A stretch of 64,000 bases of DNA from positions 124,001-188,000 of the forward strand of contig NZ_NRSM01000002.1 of assembly GCF_016584105.1 (NCBI RefSeq), written 5' to 3'. How positions within the stretch are numbered: the stretch's first letter is position 1; every line of letters begins with the position of its first letter. The position numbers and the translations under genes were made by a program. The notes beneath the pieces were generated by a model. That model saw only the letters and a list, made by a program, of their open reading frames with translations, made no database searches and was not told the origin of the DNA. Of the stretch, positions 56,719 through 64,000 are shown one piece after another. This DNA comes from Ectothiorhodospira shaposhnikovii (GTDB lineage Bacteria > Pseudomonadota > Gammaproteobacteria > Ectothiorhodospirales > Ectothiorhodospiraceae).

Positions 56719-57534
56719 TCAGATGCGCCGCATCAGCGCCGCCTGCTGCATCAACTGGGCGGCGATCTCCTCCACGGACATCTGGGTGATGTTCAGACAG
56801 GGGATCCCCTCCCGCTTGAGCATCCGCTCCACCGCCCTCAGTTCCCGGGTGCACTGATCCACACTGGCATACTGACTGTTGGGACGACGCTCGGTACGGA
56901 TCTGATGCAGCCGTTCCGCGTCCACGGTCAGTCCGAACAGCTTTTTGCGATAGGGCTCCAGCGAAGCGGGTAGCGTACCCCGATCAAAGTCATCGTCCGC
57001 CAGGGGATAATTGGCCGCGCGGACACCGTAATTGAGCGCCAGGTACATGCAGGTCGGGGTCTTGCCGGTCCGGGAGACACCCATCACCACCACATCGGCG
57101 TTGGGGTAGTCCCGGGTGGTCGCACCGTCATCGTTCTGGATGGCGAAATGCAGGGCATCCATGCGCTCGGCGTAGGTGCGCATGTTGCCCATGCCATGGG
57201 AACGGCCCGCCACATGCTGGGCGGTCACACCCAGCACCTGCTCCAGGCGGGGAGTGAAGGTATCGAAGAAATCGAAGATTACCCCCCGGCAACTGGCCAG
57301 TTCTTCCCTGCGCTGGACATCCACCAGAGTCGAAAAAACCAGCGGTGGCTCGCCGTCGCCCTGGGCGGCCCGATTGATGCGCTGCACTGCCCAGTCCATT
57401 TTTTCCTTCGAGTTGATGAAGGGCAGACTGACGGTATTGAAGTGAATCTGCTCGAACTGGGTCAGCAGGGTGTGACCCAGGGTTTCGGCAGTGATGCCGG
57501 TCCCATCGGAGACATAGAAGACAGAGCGGGTCAT
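56719..57534 (-). CDS. ppsR: PEP synthase kinase/pyrophosphorylase (PSRP)
   Basis: 271 residues from ATG 57534. RSVFYVSDGTGITAETLGH and the P-loop MGVSRTGKTPT are the DUF299/PpsR signature, with LNITQMSVEEIAAQLM at the end. It switches PpsA off and on by ADP-dependent Thr phosphorylation and Pi-dependent dephosphorylation. Located beside ppsA, its target, on the same strand with a hairpin region between. Confidence 0.94.
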   Translation of the reverse strand: MTRSVFYVSDGTGITAETLGHTLLTQFEQIHFNTVSLPFINSKEKMDWAVQRINRAAQGDGEPPLVFSTLVDVQRREELASCRGVIFDFFDTFTPRLEQVLGVTAQHVAGRSHGMGNMRTYAERMDALHFAIQNDDGATTRDYPNADVVVMGVSRTGKTPTCMYLALNYGVRAANYPLADDDFDRGTLPASLEPYRKKLFGLTVDAERLHQIRTERRPNSQYASVDQCTRELRAVERMLKREGIPCLNITQMSVEEIAAQLMQQAALMRRI

Positions 57535-57626
57535 GGAACGAAACGGGCCTCCTGATGGGATCACGACCATGGGAAAACCGGCGGCCCACCGGGGATACGA
57601 CCCGAGGGAACCCGGCTCCAGGCGAA

Positions 57627-57701
57627 GGCCGGGCCAAAGGCCCGGCCCGGAAAGATGGGGGCATCCGGCGCCCGGGAGTCATCACCCGAAACCGGATGCC
57701 C
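57627..57701. terminator. Hairpins after ppsA
   Basis: GGCCGGGCC-AAA-GGCCCGGCC (57627-57647) is a perfect nine-pair stem. GGGCATCCGG (57659-57668) and CCGGATGCCC (57692-57701) form a ten-pair stem with a 23-base loop, 12 bases from the ppsA stop. Likely transcription end or mRNA-stabilising structure between ppsA and ppsR; no long U-run. Confidence 0.55.
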
Positions 57702-57712
57702 GAAAGAATACC

Positions 57713-60094
57713 TCAGGCGTCCTGACGGCCGTTGGTATCACCGGCCAGACGCAGCCAGGTCTCCACCACGGTGTCCGGGTTCAGGGAAATGGACTCGATT
57801 CCCTGTTCCATCAGCCACTCGGCCAGATCCGGGTAGTCGGATGGCCCCTGGCCGCAGATACCCACATACTTGCCTGCCTTGCGGGCCGCCTGGATGGCCA
57901 GGGCCAGCAGTTTCTTCACCGCCGGGTCCCGCTCGTCGAAGGTGGCCGCCACCAGACCGGAATCCCGGTCCAGGCCCAGGGTGAGCTGGGTCAGGTCATT
58001 GGAGCCGATGGAGAAACCGTCGAAGAACTGCAGGAACTCGTCGGCCATCACCGCATTGGAGGGGATCTCGCACATCATGTAGACCTTGAGTCCGTTCTCG
58101 CCCCGCTTCAGTCCCATCTCGGCCAGCAGATTGATCACGCCCTCGGCCTCGGCCAGAGTACGCACGAAGGGCACCATGACCACCACGTTGGTCAGGCCCA
58201 TTTCGTCACGCACCCGGCGCACGGCGCGGCATTCCAGCTCGAAGCAGTCGCGGAAGTCATCGGACAGGTAACGGGAGGTGCCCCGGTAACCGATCATGGG
58301 GTTCTCTTCATCCGGCTCGTAGCGCTCGCCCGCCAGCAGGTTGGCATACTCGTTGGACTTGAAGTCGGACAGGCGCACGATCACCGGCTCGGGATGGAAG
58401 GAAGCCCCCAGGGTGGCGATACCTTCCGCCAGCTTGTCCACATAGAAGCTGACCGGGTCCGCATAGCCGGCAAAGCGCCGGGCCACCTCATCCTTCAGGT
58501 CCGCCGGCAGGGTGTCGAAATTGAGCAGCGCCTTGGGGTGCACGCCGATCATGCTGTTGATGATGAACTCCAGACGGGCCAGACCCACCCCGGCATTGGG
58601 GATATTGCGGAAGTGGAAGGCACGGCCCGGGTTGCCCACGTTCATCATCACCTTCACCGGCACCTCGGGCATGGAGTCGGTACGGGTACGCAGCACCTCG
58701 AACTCCAGTTCGCCCTTGTAGATGCGGCCTTCGTCGCCCTCGGCACAGCACACGGTCACGGCATCGCCTTCCTTGAGGCGGGCCGAACCGTCACCGCAAC
58801 CCACCACCGCCGGGATACCCAGTTCACGGGCGATGATGGCGGCATGACAGGTACGGCCGCCGCGGTCGGTGACGATGGCGGCGGCCCGCTTCATCACCGG
58901 CTCCCAGTCGGGGTCGGTCATATCGGTCACCAGCACATCGCCGGGCTGCACCCGTTCCATCTCGTCCAGGTTCATCACCACGCGCACCTTGCCGGCGCCG
59001 ATCTTCTGGCCGATGGCACGGCCGCGCACCAGCACTTCGGTACGGGGAGAGCGGATGCGATAGCGCTCGATCACCTGGCCGTCGGCCCGGCTCTCCACTG
59101 TCTCGGGACGGGCCTGCACGATGTAGAGCTGACCATCCACGCCGTCCAGGGCCCACTCGATGTCCATGGGACGGCCATAGTGCTTCTCGATGATCATGGC
59201 CTGACGGCTCAGCTCTTCCAGCTGTTCGTCGTTGATACAGAAACGCAGGCGGTCGTCTTCGCCGACCTGCACGGTGCGGGTGGACTGCCCGTTCTCGCCG
59301 AAGACCATCTTGATGGCCTTACTGCCCAGGTGACGACGCAGCACGGCGGGGCGCCCCGCCTCCAGGGCCGGCTTGTAGAGATGGAATTCGTCCGGGTTGA
59401 CGGAGCCCTGCACCACGGTCTCGCCCAGCCCCCAGGAGGCGGTGACGAACACCACGTCACGGAAACCGGACTCGGTGTCCAGGGTGAACATCACACCGCT
59501 GGCGCCGATGTCCGAGCGGACCATGCGCTGAATGCCGGCGGAAAGGGCCACCTCGGCATGGTCAAAGCCCTGGTGAACCCGGTAGGAAATGGCGCGGTCG
59601 TTGTAGAGGGAGGCAAACACTTCATGGATGGCCTTGAGGACGCCGTCCAGGCCGCTGACATTGAGGAAGGTTTCCTGCTGTCCCGCAAAGGAGGCATCCG
59701 GCAGGTCTTCCGCGGTGGCGGAGGAACGCACGGCCACGGTGAACTCACCCTCGGTCTCGGCCACCATCTTGTTCCAGGCCTCGGTGATGGCCTCATTCAG
59801 GGCCGGCGGGAATGGCGTTTCCACCACCCAGCGGCGGATCAGGGCACCGGCTTCGCGCAGGGCGCTGATGTTGTCCACGTCCAGATCGGTCAGCAGGCCG
59901 TTGATGCGATCTGCCAGCCCCTCATGCTGGAGGAACTCACGGAAGGCGTGGGCGGTGGTGGCAAAACCACCGGGGACGCGAACCCCGGCTTCGGACAGGC
60001 CATGAATCATCTCGCCCAGCGAGGCATTCTTGCCTCCCACGCGGGGGACGTCGTTCATTCCCAGTTCCTGAAACCAGATAACGTACTTATCCAT
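57713..60094 (-). CDS. ppsA: Phosphoenolpyruvate synthase
   Basis: 793 residues. The N terminus [20 protein letters not shown], the central phosphohistidine [21 protein letters not shown] and the C-terminal [16 protein letters not shown] and [10 protein letters not shown] are PpsA hallmarks. It makes PEP from pyruvate and ATP for gluconeogenesis. Its regulator ppsR lies downstream; a LysR-type gene is divergent 133 bp away. Confidence 0.98.
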   Translation of the reverse strand: MDKYVIWFQELGMNDVPRVGGKNASLGEMIHGLSEAGVRVPGGFATTAHAFREFLQHEGLADRINGLLTDLDVDNISALREAGALIRRWVVETPFPPALNEAITEAWNKMVAETEGEFTVAVRSSATAEDLPDASFAGQQETFLNVSGLDGVLKAIHEVFASLYNDRAISYRVHQGFDHAEVALSAGIQRMVRSDIGASGVMFTLDTESGFRDVVFVTASWGLGETVVQGSVNPDEFHLYKPALEAGRPAVLRRHLGSKAIKMVFGENGQSTRTVQVGEDDRLRFCINDEQLEELSRQAMIIEKHYGRPMDIEWALDGVDGQLYIVQARPETVESRADGQVIERYRIRSPRTEVLVRGRAIGQKIGAGKVRVVMNLDEMERVQPGDVLVTDMTDPDWEPVMKRAAAIVTDRGGRTCHAAIIARELGIPAVVGCGDGSARLKEGDAVTVCCAEGDEGRIYKGELEFEVLRTRTDSMPEVPVKVMMNVGNPGRAFHFRNIPNAGVGLARLEFIINSMIGVHPKALLNFDTLPADLKDEVARRFAGYADPVSFYVDKLAEGIATLGASFHPEPVIVRLSDFKSNEYANLLAGERYEPDEENPMIGYRGTSRYLSDDFRDCFELECRAVRRVRDEMGLTNVVVMVPFVRTLAEAEGVINLLAEMGLKRGENGLKVYMMCEIPSNAVMADEFLQFFDGFSIGSNDLTQLTLGLDRDSGLVAATFDERDPAVKKLLALAIQAARKAGKYVGICGQGPSDYPDLAEWLMEQGIESISLNPDTVVETWLRLAGDTNGRQDA

Positions 60095-60227
60095 ACTCCA
60101 GCCCTTTGCATGCGTGAAACGGCAATTGTAGCCGGGACCATGGCCTCAAGACGAGTATTCAGCGAAGCTATTGGCTCGACAACAAGCCTTGCAGCCTTTA
60201 ATACTGACAACGGACCGGTGAGGATTC

Positions 60228-61190
60228 ATGGGATCAGTCCCGAATCTCTATTACAAGCAGAACCGCCTCAAGCAACTCCGCGCTTTTTGCCGGGCCGCCC
60301 GACTGGGCAGTATCTCGATGGCCGCGGAATCCCTGTGCCTGAGCCAACCTGCCGTCTCCCTGCAGATTCAGGCACTGGAACGGGAATTCGAGACCATCTT
60401 TTTCGAACGGCGCGGCCCCCAGATCAAGCTCACACCGGAAGGCGTGGCGCTCTACAAGCTTGCCGATCCACTGGTGGAAGGCATCGACAAGCTACATGAA
60501 ACCTTCGCCGCCAGTTTTGGCCGGCTGGAATCCGGAGAGTTGAACGTGGCAGCCGGGGAGTCCACCATCCTGTACGTGCTGCCGGAACCCCTGCGCCGTT
60601 TCGCGGAGGTCTATCCGCACATCCGCATCAAGCTGCATAATGTAACGGGACGTGATGGCCTGGCCATGCTGCATCGGGATGAGGTGGACTTTGCCGTGGG
60701 CTCCATGCTGGAGGTCCCGGAGGGCATCACCTACCGCCCCATCGTGACCTATCATCCCAAGCTCATCACCCCGAAGAACCATCCTCTGGCGGCGCTGGGC
60801 GAGCAGATCAGGCTGGAGGACATCACCCCCTACGGCCTCATCCTGCCACCCAGACATCTGTCCACCTGGCGCATCGTGGACCTGGTGTTCCGGCAGCATG
60901 ATGTTGACTACCACGTCTCCCTGGAGGCCGGTGGCTGGGAGGTGATCAAGAAATATGTGGAGCTGGGGCTGGGCATTTCCATCGTCACTGACGTCTGCCT
61001 GACGGGCAGGGAACAGCTGGCGGCCATTCCGCTGGACCGTTTCTTCCCGGCCCGCAGCTACGGGATCGTACAGCGCATCGGCCGGCATCTCTCGCCACAG
61101 GCCAAGCGCTTCATCACCATGATGGAAACCGCCTATGCCGGCCCGAAAATGGGGCCCCCGTCAACGTCCGGGTCCGAACAAGGCGTTTAA
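60228..61190 (+). CDS. LysR-family regulator (CysB-like)
   Basis: 320 residues. The N-terminal winged helix (LRAFCRAARLGSISMAAESL, then LSQPAVSLQIQALE) and an effector domain with LPEPLRRFAEVYP and KNHPLAALGEQ. The effector region resembles CysB/Cbl-type regulators. GTGAGG precedes the ATG. It is divergent from ppsA, so ppsA may be a target; the ligand is unknown. The last ~15 residues are a poorly ordered tail. Confidence 0.85.
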   Translation: MGSVPNLYYKQNRLKQLRAFCRAARLGSISMAAESLCLSQPAVSLQIQALEREFETIFFERRGPQIKLTPEGVALYKLADPLVEGIDKLHETFAASFGRLESGELNVAAGESTILYVLPEPLRRFAEVYPHIRIKLHNVTGRDGLAMLHRDEVDFAVGSMLEVPEGITYRPIVTYHPKLITPKNHPLAALGEQIRLEDITPYGLILPPRHLSTWRIVDLVFRQHDVDYHVSLEAGGWEVIKKYVELGLGISIVTDVCLTGREQLAAIPLDRFFPARSYGIVQRIGRHLSPQAKRFITMMETAYAGPKMGPPSTSGSEQGV

Positions 61191-61227
61191 AATTGTGAAC
61201 CATTACCGAAACTTGCCGGAGACAACC

Positions 61228-61836
61228 ATGCACTATCCCTGGATCGCCGCTCTCGTCATCGCCTTGCTCCTCCTGCCGGGACAGGCCATGGCGGATCAAG
61301 AGCAGCCTTCCCCGGAACAGCTTCATATCATGGGCTGGGTGGAGCGCGTGGAGATACAGCCCGAAGGCATCCAGCTCAAGGCGAAGATGGATACCGGCGC
61401 CACCACGTCATCTCTCAATGCCCTCAACAAGGAAATCTTCGAACGAGATGGCAGGGAATGGATCGCCTTTGACATCATCGATCCGGAAAACGCGCAAAAC
61501 ACCGTGCGCATCGAGCGGGAGATCAGCCGTTACGTGCGCATCCTCAGGCACGACGGCAATCATCAGCGTCGCCCCGTGGTCCGCATCGGCCTGTGCATGG
61601 GCGAGATCTACCGCGAGGCGGAGATGAGCCTGATCGATCGCACCCAGCTCACCTACCAGGCCCTGGTGGGACGCAATCACATGAAGGGGCTGATCCTGGT
61701 GGACTCCTCCCGCACCCGCACCCAGACACCTGCCTGCGTGCCGCCGGATTTACCGATCACGGACGGCAAACCATCGGACGAGGACATGCCGGACATGGAC
61801 AGCGAGCAGGACGAAGAAGACCCTGAAGACCGCTGA
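61228..61836 (+). CDS. Retropepsin-like aspartic peptidase (RloA / RimK-associated type)
   Basis: 202 residues from ATG 61228. A signal peptide (WIAALVIALLLLPGQAMA) then the domain GWVERVEIQPEGIQLKAKMD with DTGATTSSLNA, the active-site D-T-G-A of a retropepsin-like fold, and ALVGRNHMKGLILVD. The ending is very acidic (DEDMPDMDSEQDEEDPED). Often called 'ATP-dependent zinc protease', though only the aspartic motif is seen here. First of a three-gene set with the transglutaminase-7TM and ATP-grasp ligase genes. Confidence 0.82.
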   Translation: MHYPWIAALVIALLLLPGQAMADQEQPSPEQLHIMGWVERVEIQPEGIQLKAKMDTGATTSSLNALNKEIFERDGREWIAFDIIDPENAQNTVRIEREISRYVRILRHDGNHQRRPVVRIGLCMGEIYREAEMSLIDRTQLTYQALVGRNHMKGLILVDSSRTRTQTPACVPPDLPITDGKPSDEDMPDMDSEQDEEDPEDR

Positions 61837-61854
61837 TCACATCAAGGACCGCCC

Positions 61855-63387
61855 ATGTTGAAGCGTTTCCACCTCCCACTGGTGATACTGGTGCTCTGCA
61901 GCGCCAGCCTGGGAATGTTTTTCCACAAGGTCTATAACCTGGGCTTCCCGTTGCTGCCGGCACAGACCGCCGACAACTGGATCGTGGAAGCACGCGTGAG
62001 CTTTGAGCCCACCGGCGGCGCCGTGACCGCGAGGGTCTTCATCCCCAACGATCCCAAGCGTTTTGCCCTGCTGGACGAGAACTTCATCTCCCGGGGCTAC
62101 GGCCTCACCACGGATCTCTCCGGTGAGAACCGGGAGGCCATCTGGACCACCCGCCAGCCCAGCGGCCGCCAGACCTTGTACTACCGCACCACGGTGTCCC
62201 AAATGGAACGTGAACGCCGGGCGGAAGCCCCCTACCCCGGCCCGGTCAGCATGCCCAACCTGGAAGAACCCTATCGCTCCGCCGCCGATGCCGTGGTCCA
62301 GCGGGTGAGGGAGCGCTCCGCCGACATCACCAGCTTTGCCACGGTACTGATCCGGGACATGAACAACACCCCGGACGAGAACATGGCCCTGTTCGTCTCC
62401 CGTACCGACACCGACCGGGACAAGGTCCGGACCGCCATCCAGCTGCTGGCGGGTGCACGCATTCCCGCCCGCATGGTCCATGGCATCCCCCTCACCGACC
62501 GCGCCCGCGACCTCCAACCCCAGGTCTGGCTGGAAGTCCACAACACCCGGCAGTGGGTGGCCATCAATCCCAATACCGGTGCCGTGGGCTATCCCGCCAA
62601 CTTCCTGGTCTGGTGGTATGGAGATCAGGACCCGGTCCGCCTGCAACGGGCCCGCAATCCCCATATCAGTTTTGCGGTGACACAGAACTTCCAGGATGCC
62701 GTGGACGTGGCCCAGCAACGGGCCCAGATGATGGATTCCCGACTGGTGGACTTTTCCCTGTTCGGCCTGCCGATCCAGACCCAGAACATGTATCGGGTGC
62801 TGCTGCTGGTACCCGTCGGCGCCATGCTCATCGTGCTGTTGCGCAATATCGTCGGCATACAGACCTTCGGCACCTTCATGCCCATCCTCATCGCCCTCTC
62901 CTTCCGGGAGACCGAGCTGCTGGGGGGGGTGATCCTGTTCACCCTCATCGTCTCCCTGGGACTGGCCATCCGCTTCTACCTGGAGCGGCTCAAGCTGCTC
63001 CTGGTGCCACGGCTGGCGGCGGTGGTGATCGTGGTCATCATGATCATGCTCACCCTCAGCATCCTCAGCCATAACCTGGGCATCGAGCATGGCCTGTCCA
63101 TCGCCCTGTTCCCCATGGTCATCCTGGCCATGACCATTGAGCGCATGTCCCTGGTGTGGGAAGAACACGGCCCCTCGGATGCCATCCGGCAGGGCATCGG
63201 CAGCCTGGCAGTGGCGGTAGCCGGCTACCTGCTGATGATCAACCCCTACATTGATCACCTGTTCTTCGTCTTCCCCGAACTGCTGTTGATCGTGCTGGCC
63301 GTCACCCTGCTGCTGGGCCGCTACACCGGCTACCGACTCTCCGAACTGCTGCGCTTCCGGGCCCTGTCCGGCAAGGGTAACCCATGA
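61855..63387 (+). CDS. Inactive transglutaminase fused to seven-membrane-helix domain (RloB-like)
   Basis: 510 residues. Residue ~5-25 is a membrane anchor (LPLVILVLCSASLGMFFHKV), then a periplasmic transglutaminase-like domain (DITSFATVLIRDM, GARIPARMVHGIPL, VWLEVHNTRQWVAINPNTG). The usual catalytic Cys in the GxCxxxA region is not evident, hence 'inactive'. From about residue 315 seven membrane segments follow (VLLLVPVGAMLIVLLRNIVG, then VIVVIMIMLTLSILS). Spaced 18 bp from the peptidase gene and overlapping the ligase gene by 4 bp. Confidence 0.85.
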   Translation: MLKRFHLPLVILVLCSASLGMFFHKVYNLGFPLLPAQTADNWIVEARVSFEPTGGAVTARVFIPNDPKRFALLDENFISRGYGLTTDLSGENREAIWTTRQPSGRQTLYYRTTVSQMERERRAEAPYPGPVSMPNLEEPYRSAADAVVQRVRERSADITSFATVLIRDMNNTPDENMALFVSRTDTDRDKVRTAIQLLAGARIPARMVHGIPLTDRARDLQPQVWLEVHNTRQWVAINPNTGAVGYPANFLVWWYGDQDPVRLQRARNPHISFAVTQNFQDAVDVAQQRAQMMDSRLVDFSLFGLPIQTQNMYRVLLLVPVGAMLIVLLRNIVGIQTFGTFMPILIALSFRETELLGGVILFTLIVSLGLAIRFYLERLKLLLVPRLAAVVIVVIMIMLTLSILSHNLGIEHGLSIALFPMVILAMTIERMSLVWEEHGPSDAIRQGIGSLAVAVAGYLLMINPYIDHLFFVFPELLLIVLAVTLLLGRYTGYRLSELLRFRALSGKGNP

Positions 63388-64000
63388 AGTGGTTCATCAG
63401 CCCCAAGGAACTGCGGCGGCGTGGCGTCGTCGGCATGAACCAGCGCAATGCCTGGTTCATCGCCGAACTCAACCCACGCCGCAACTACCCCCTGGTGGAC
63501 GACAAGCTCGTCACCAAGAAGCTGGCACTGGATGCAGGCATCGCGGTACCCGAGCTCTACGGCGTGATCGAAGCCAACCACGACATCCGCAACCTGGCCA
63601 GGATCGTGGGCAAGCATGACGACTTCGTCATCAAGCCGGCCCACGGCTCCGGCGGCAACGGCATCATGGTGATCGTCGGCCGCATGCGCGGGCATTTCCG
63701 CAAGGCCAGCGGCCAGATCGTGGATCAGGCCAGCATGGCCCACCATGTCTCCAACATCCTCAGCGGCATGCACAGCCTGGGGGGGCAGCCGGACAAGGCG
63801 ATGATCGAGTATCGGGTGCACTTTCACCCCATGTTCGAGGAAGTGAGCTTCCAGGGCGTGCCCGACATCCGCACCGTGGTCTACAAGGGCTATCCGGTGA
63901 TGGCCATGGTGCGCCTGCCCACCCGGGACTCGGACGGCAAGGCCAACCTGCACCAGGGCGCCGTGGGGGCCGGCATCGACATGGGTAGCGGGCGCACCGA
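63384..64000 (+). CDS. Alpha-L-glutamate ligase-like ATP-grasp protein (cut by window end)
   Basis: The first 205 codons are present. MNQRNAWFIAELNPRRNYPL, KLALDAGIAVPELYG, and DDFVIKPAHGSGGNGIMVI mark an ATP-grasp ligase of the RimK-like group. HMPMFEE-type regions (HFHPMFEEVSFQG) follow. The right end is missing. With the retropepsin and inactive transglutaminase genes it forms a recurring trio that may add and remove residues on a periplasmic peptide or protein (inference). Confidence 0.85.
   Translation, partial: MKWFISPKELRRRGVVGMNQRNAWFIAELNPRRNYPLVDDKLVTKKLALDAGIAVPELYGVIEANHDIRNLARIVGKHDDFVIKPAHGSGGNGIMVIVGRMRGHFRKASGQIVDQASMAHHVSNILSGMHSLGGQPDKAMIEYRVHFHPMFEEVSFQGVPDIRTVVYKGYPVMAMVRLPTRDSDGKANLHQGAVGAGIDMGSGRT

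Noticed and set aside
55229-56854. 541-codon open frame on the minus strand
   Set aside because: Antisense to nudE and cysQ, both with clear motifs.
57533-60499. 988-codon open frame on the plus strand
   Set aside because: Antisense to ppsA; composition is His/Gly-rich shadow sequence with no domain.
61837-63258. 473-codon open frame on the minus strand
   Set aside because: Antisense to the transglutaminase-7TM gene; His/Asp/Gly-rich shadow.

Overview
The window reads as a chromosome segment of a GC-rich gammaproteobacterium. The order gshB / pilGHIJ-chpA-chpC and ruvX-pyrR-pyrB-pyrC'-pilU-pilT-yggS-proC-yggT closely resembles the Pseudomonas arrangement. The ppsA/ppsR, nudE-cysQ and retropepsin-transglutaminase-ATP-grasp blocks suggest a Chromatiales/Ectothiorhodospiraceae-like lineage; that family placement is inference, since no rRNA gene is present. 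Genes are densely packed, mostly in runs with ATGA overlaps, and nearly all are housekeeping. I saw no tRNA, rRNA, CRISPR array, prophage or insertion sequence.

Layout: (1) 1-6.75 kb: cut-off HDOD protein, MinD/FlhG-like ATPase, small secreted proteins (DUF4019, DUF2939), a lipoprotein 5'-nucleotidase and citrate synthase. (2) 6.8-10.2 kb: a cobalt-type ECF transporter operon on the minus strand (cbiM-cbiL-cbiQ-cbiO) behind a sigma70-like promoter and a cobalamin riboswitch, with an interrupted small reading frame at its far end. (3) 10.3-17.7 kb: purE-purK, a small methyltransferase and a 1719-residue DEDD exonuclease/RecQ/UvrD fusion. (4) 17.8-23.7 kb: purC-bioD, a TorD-like protein, endonuclease I, two orphan coiled-coil/winged-helix proteins and an AT-richer gap of about 1 kb ending in a promoter and an S-adenosylhomocysteine (SAH) riboswitch. 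(5) 23.7-27 kb: ahcY-metF-rsmE, the activated methyl cycle. (6) 27-36.7 kb: the Chp/Pil chemosensory system for type IV pili, without an adaptation methyltransferase or methylesterase. (7) 36.9-42.7 kb: gshB-apbE-NusG domain II protein-Gx transporter-tonB, then a dCache chemoreceptor. (8) 43-47.7 kb: yqgE-ruvX-pyrR-pyrB-pyrC'(inactive)-pyrK-like. (9) 47.8-51.3 kb: three PilT-family retraction ATPases. (10) 51.4-60.1 kb: yggS-proC-yggT-yggU, a TauE/SafE-like membrane protein, yrfG, nudE, cysQ, ppsR and ppsA. (11) 60.2-64 kb: a CysB-type LysR regulator and a retropepsin / inactive transglutaminase-7TM / ATP-grasp ligase operon cut by the window end.

Best leads: the SAH riboswitch, where the strand TCTGAGGAG is repeated exactly at the ahcY ribosome binding site and so suggests a switching mechanism; the cobalamin riboswitch with a long leader and a possible leader ORF; the exonuclease-RecQ-UvrD fusion; the interrupted frame at 6845-7030; the inactive PyrC' beside an unexpected PyrK-like subunit; and a dispersed palindromic repeat family in at least four gaps. 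No obviously new multi-gene system stands out.
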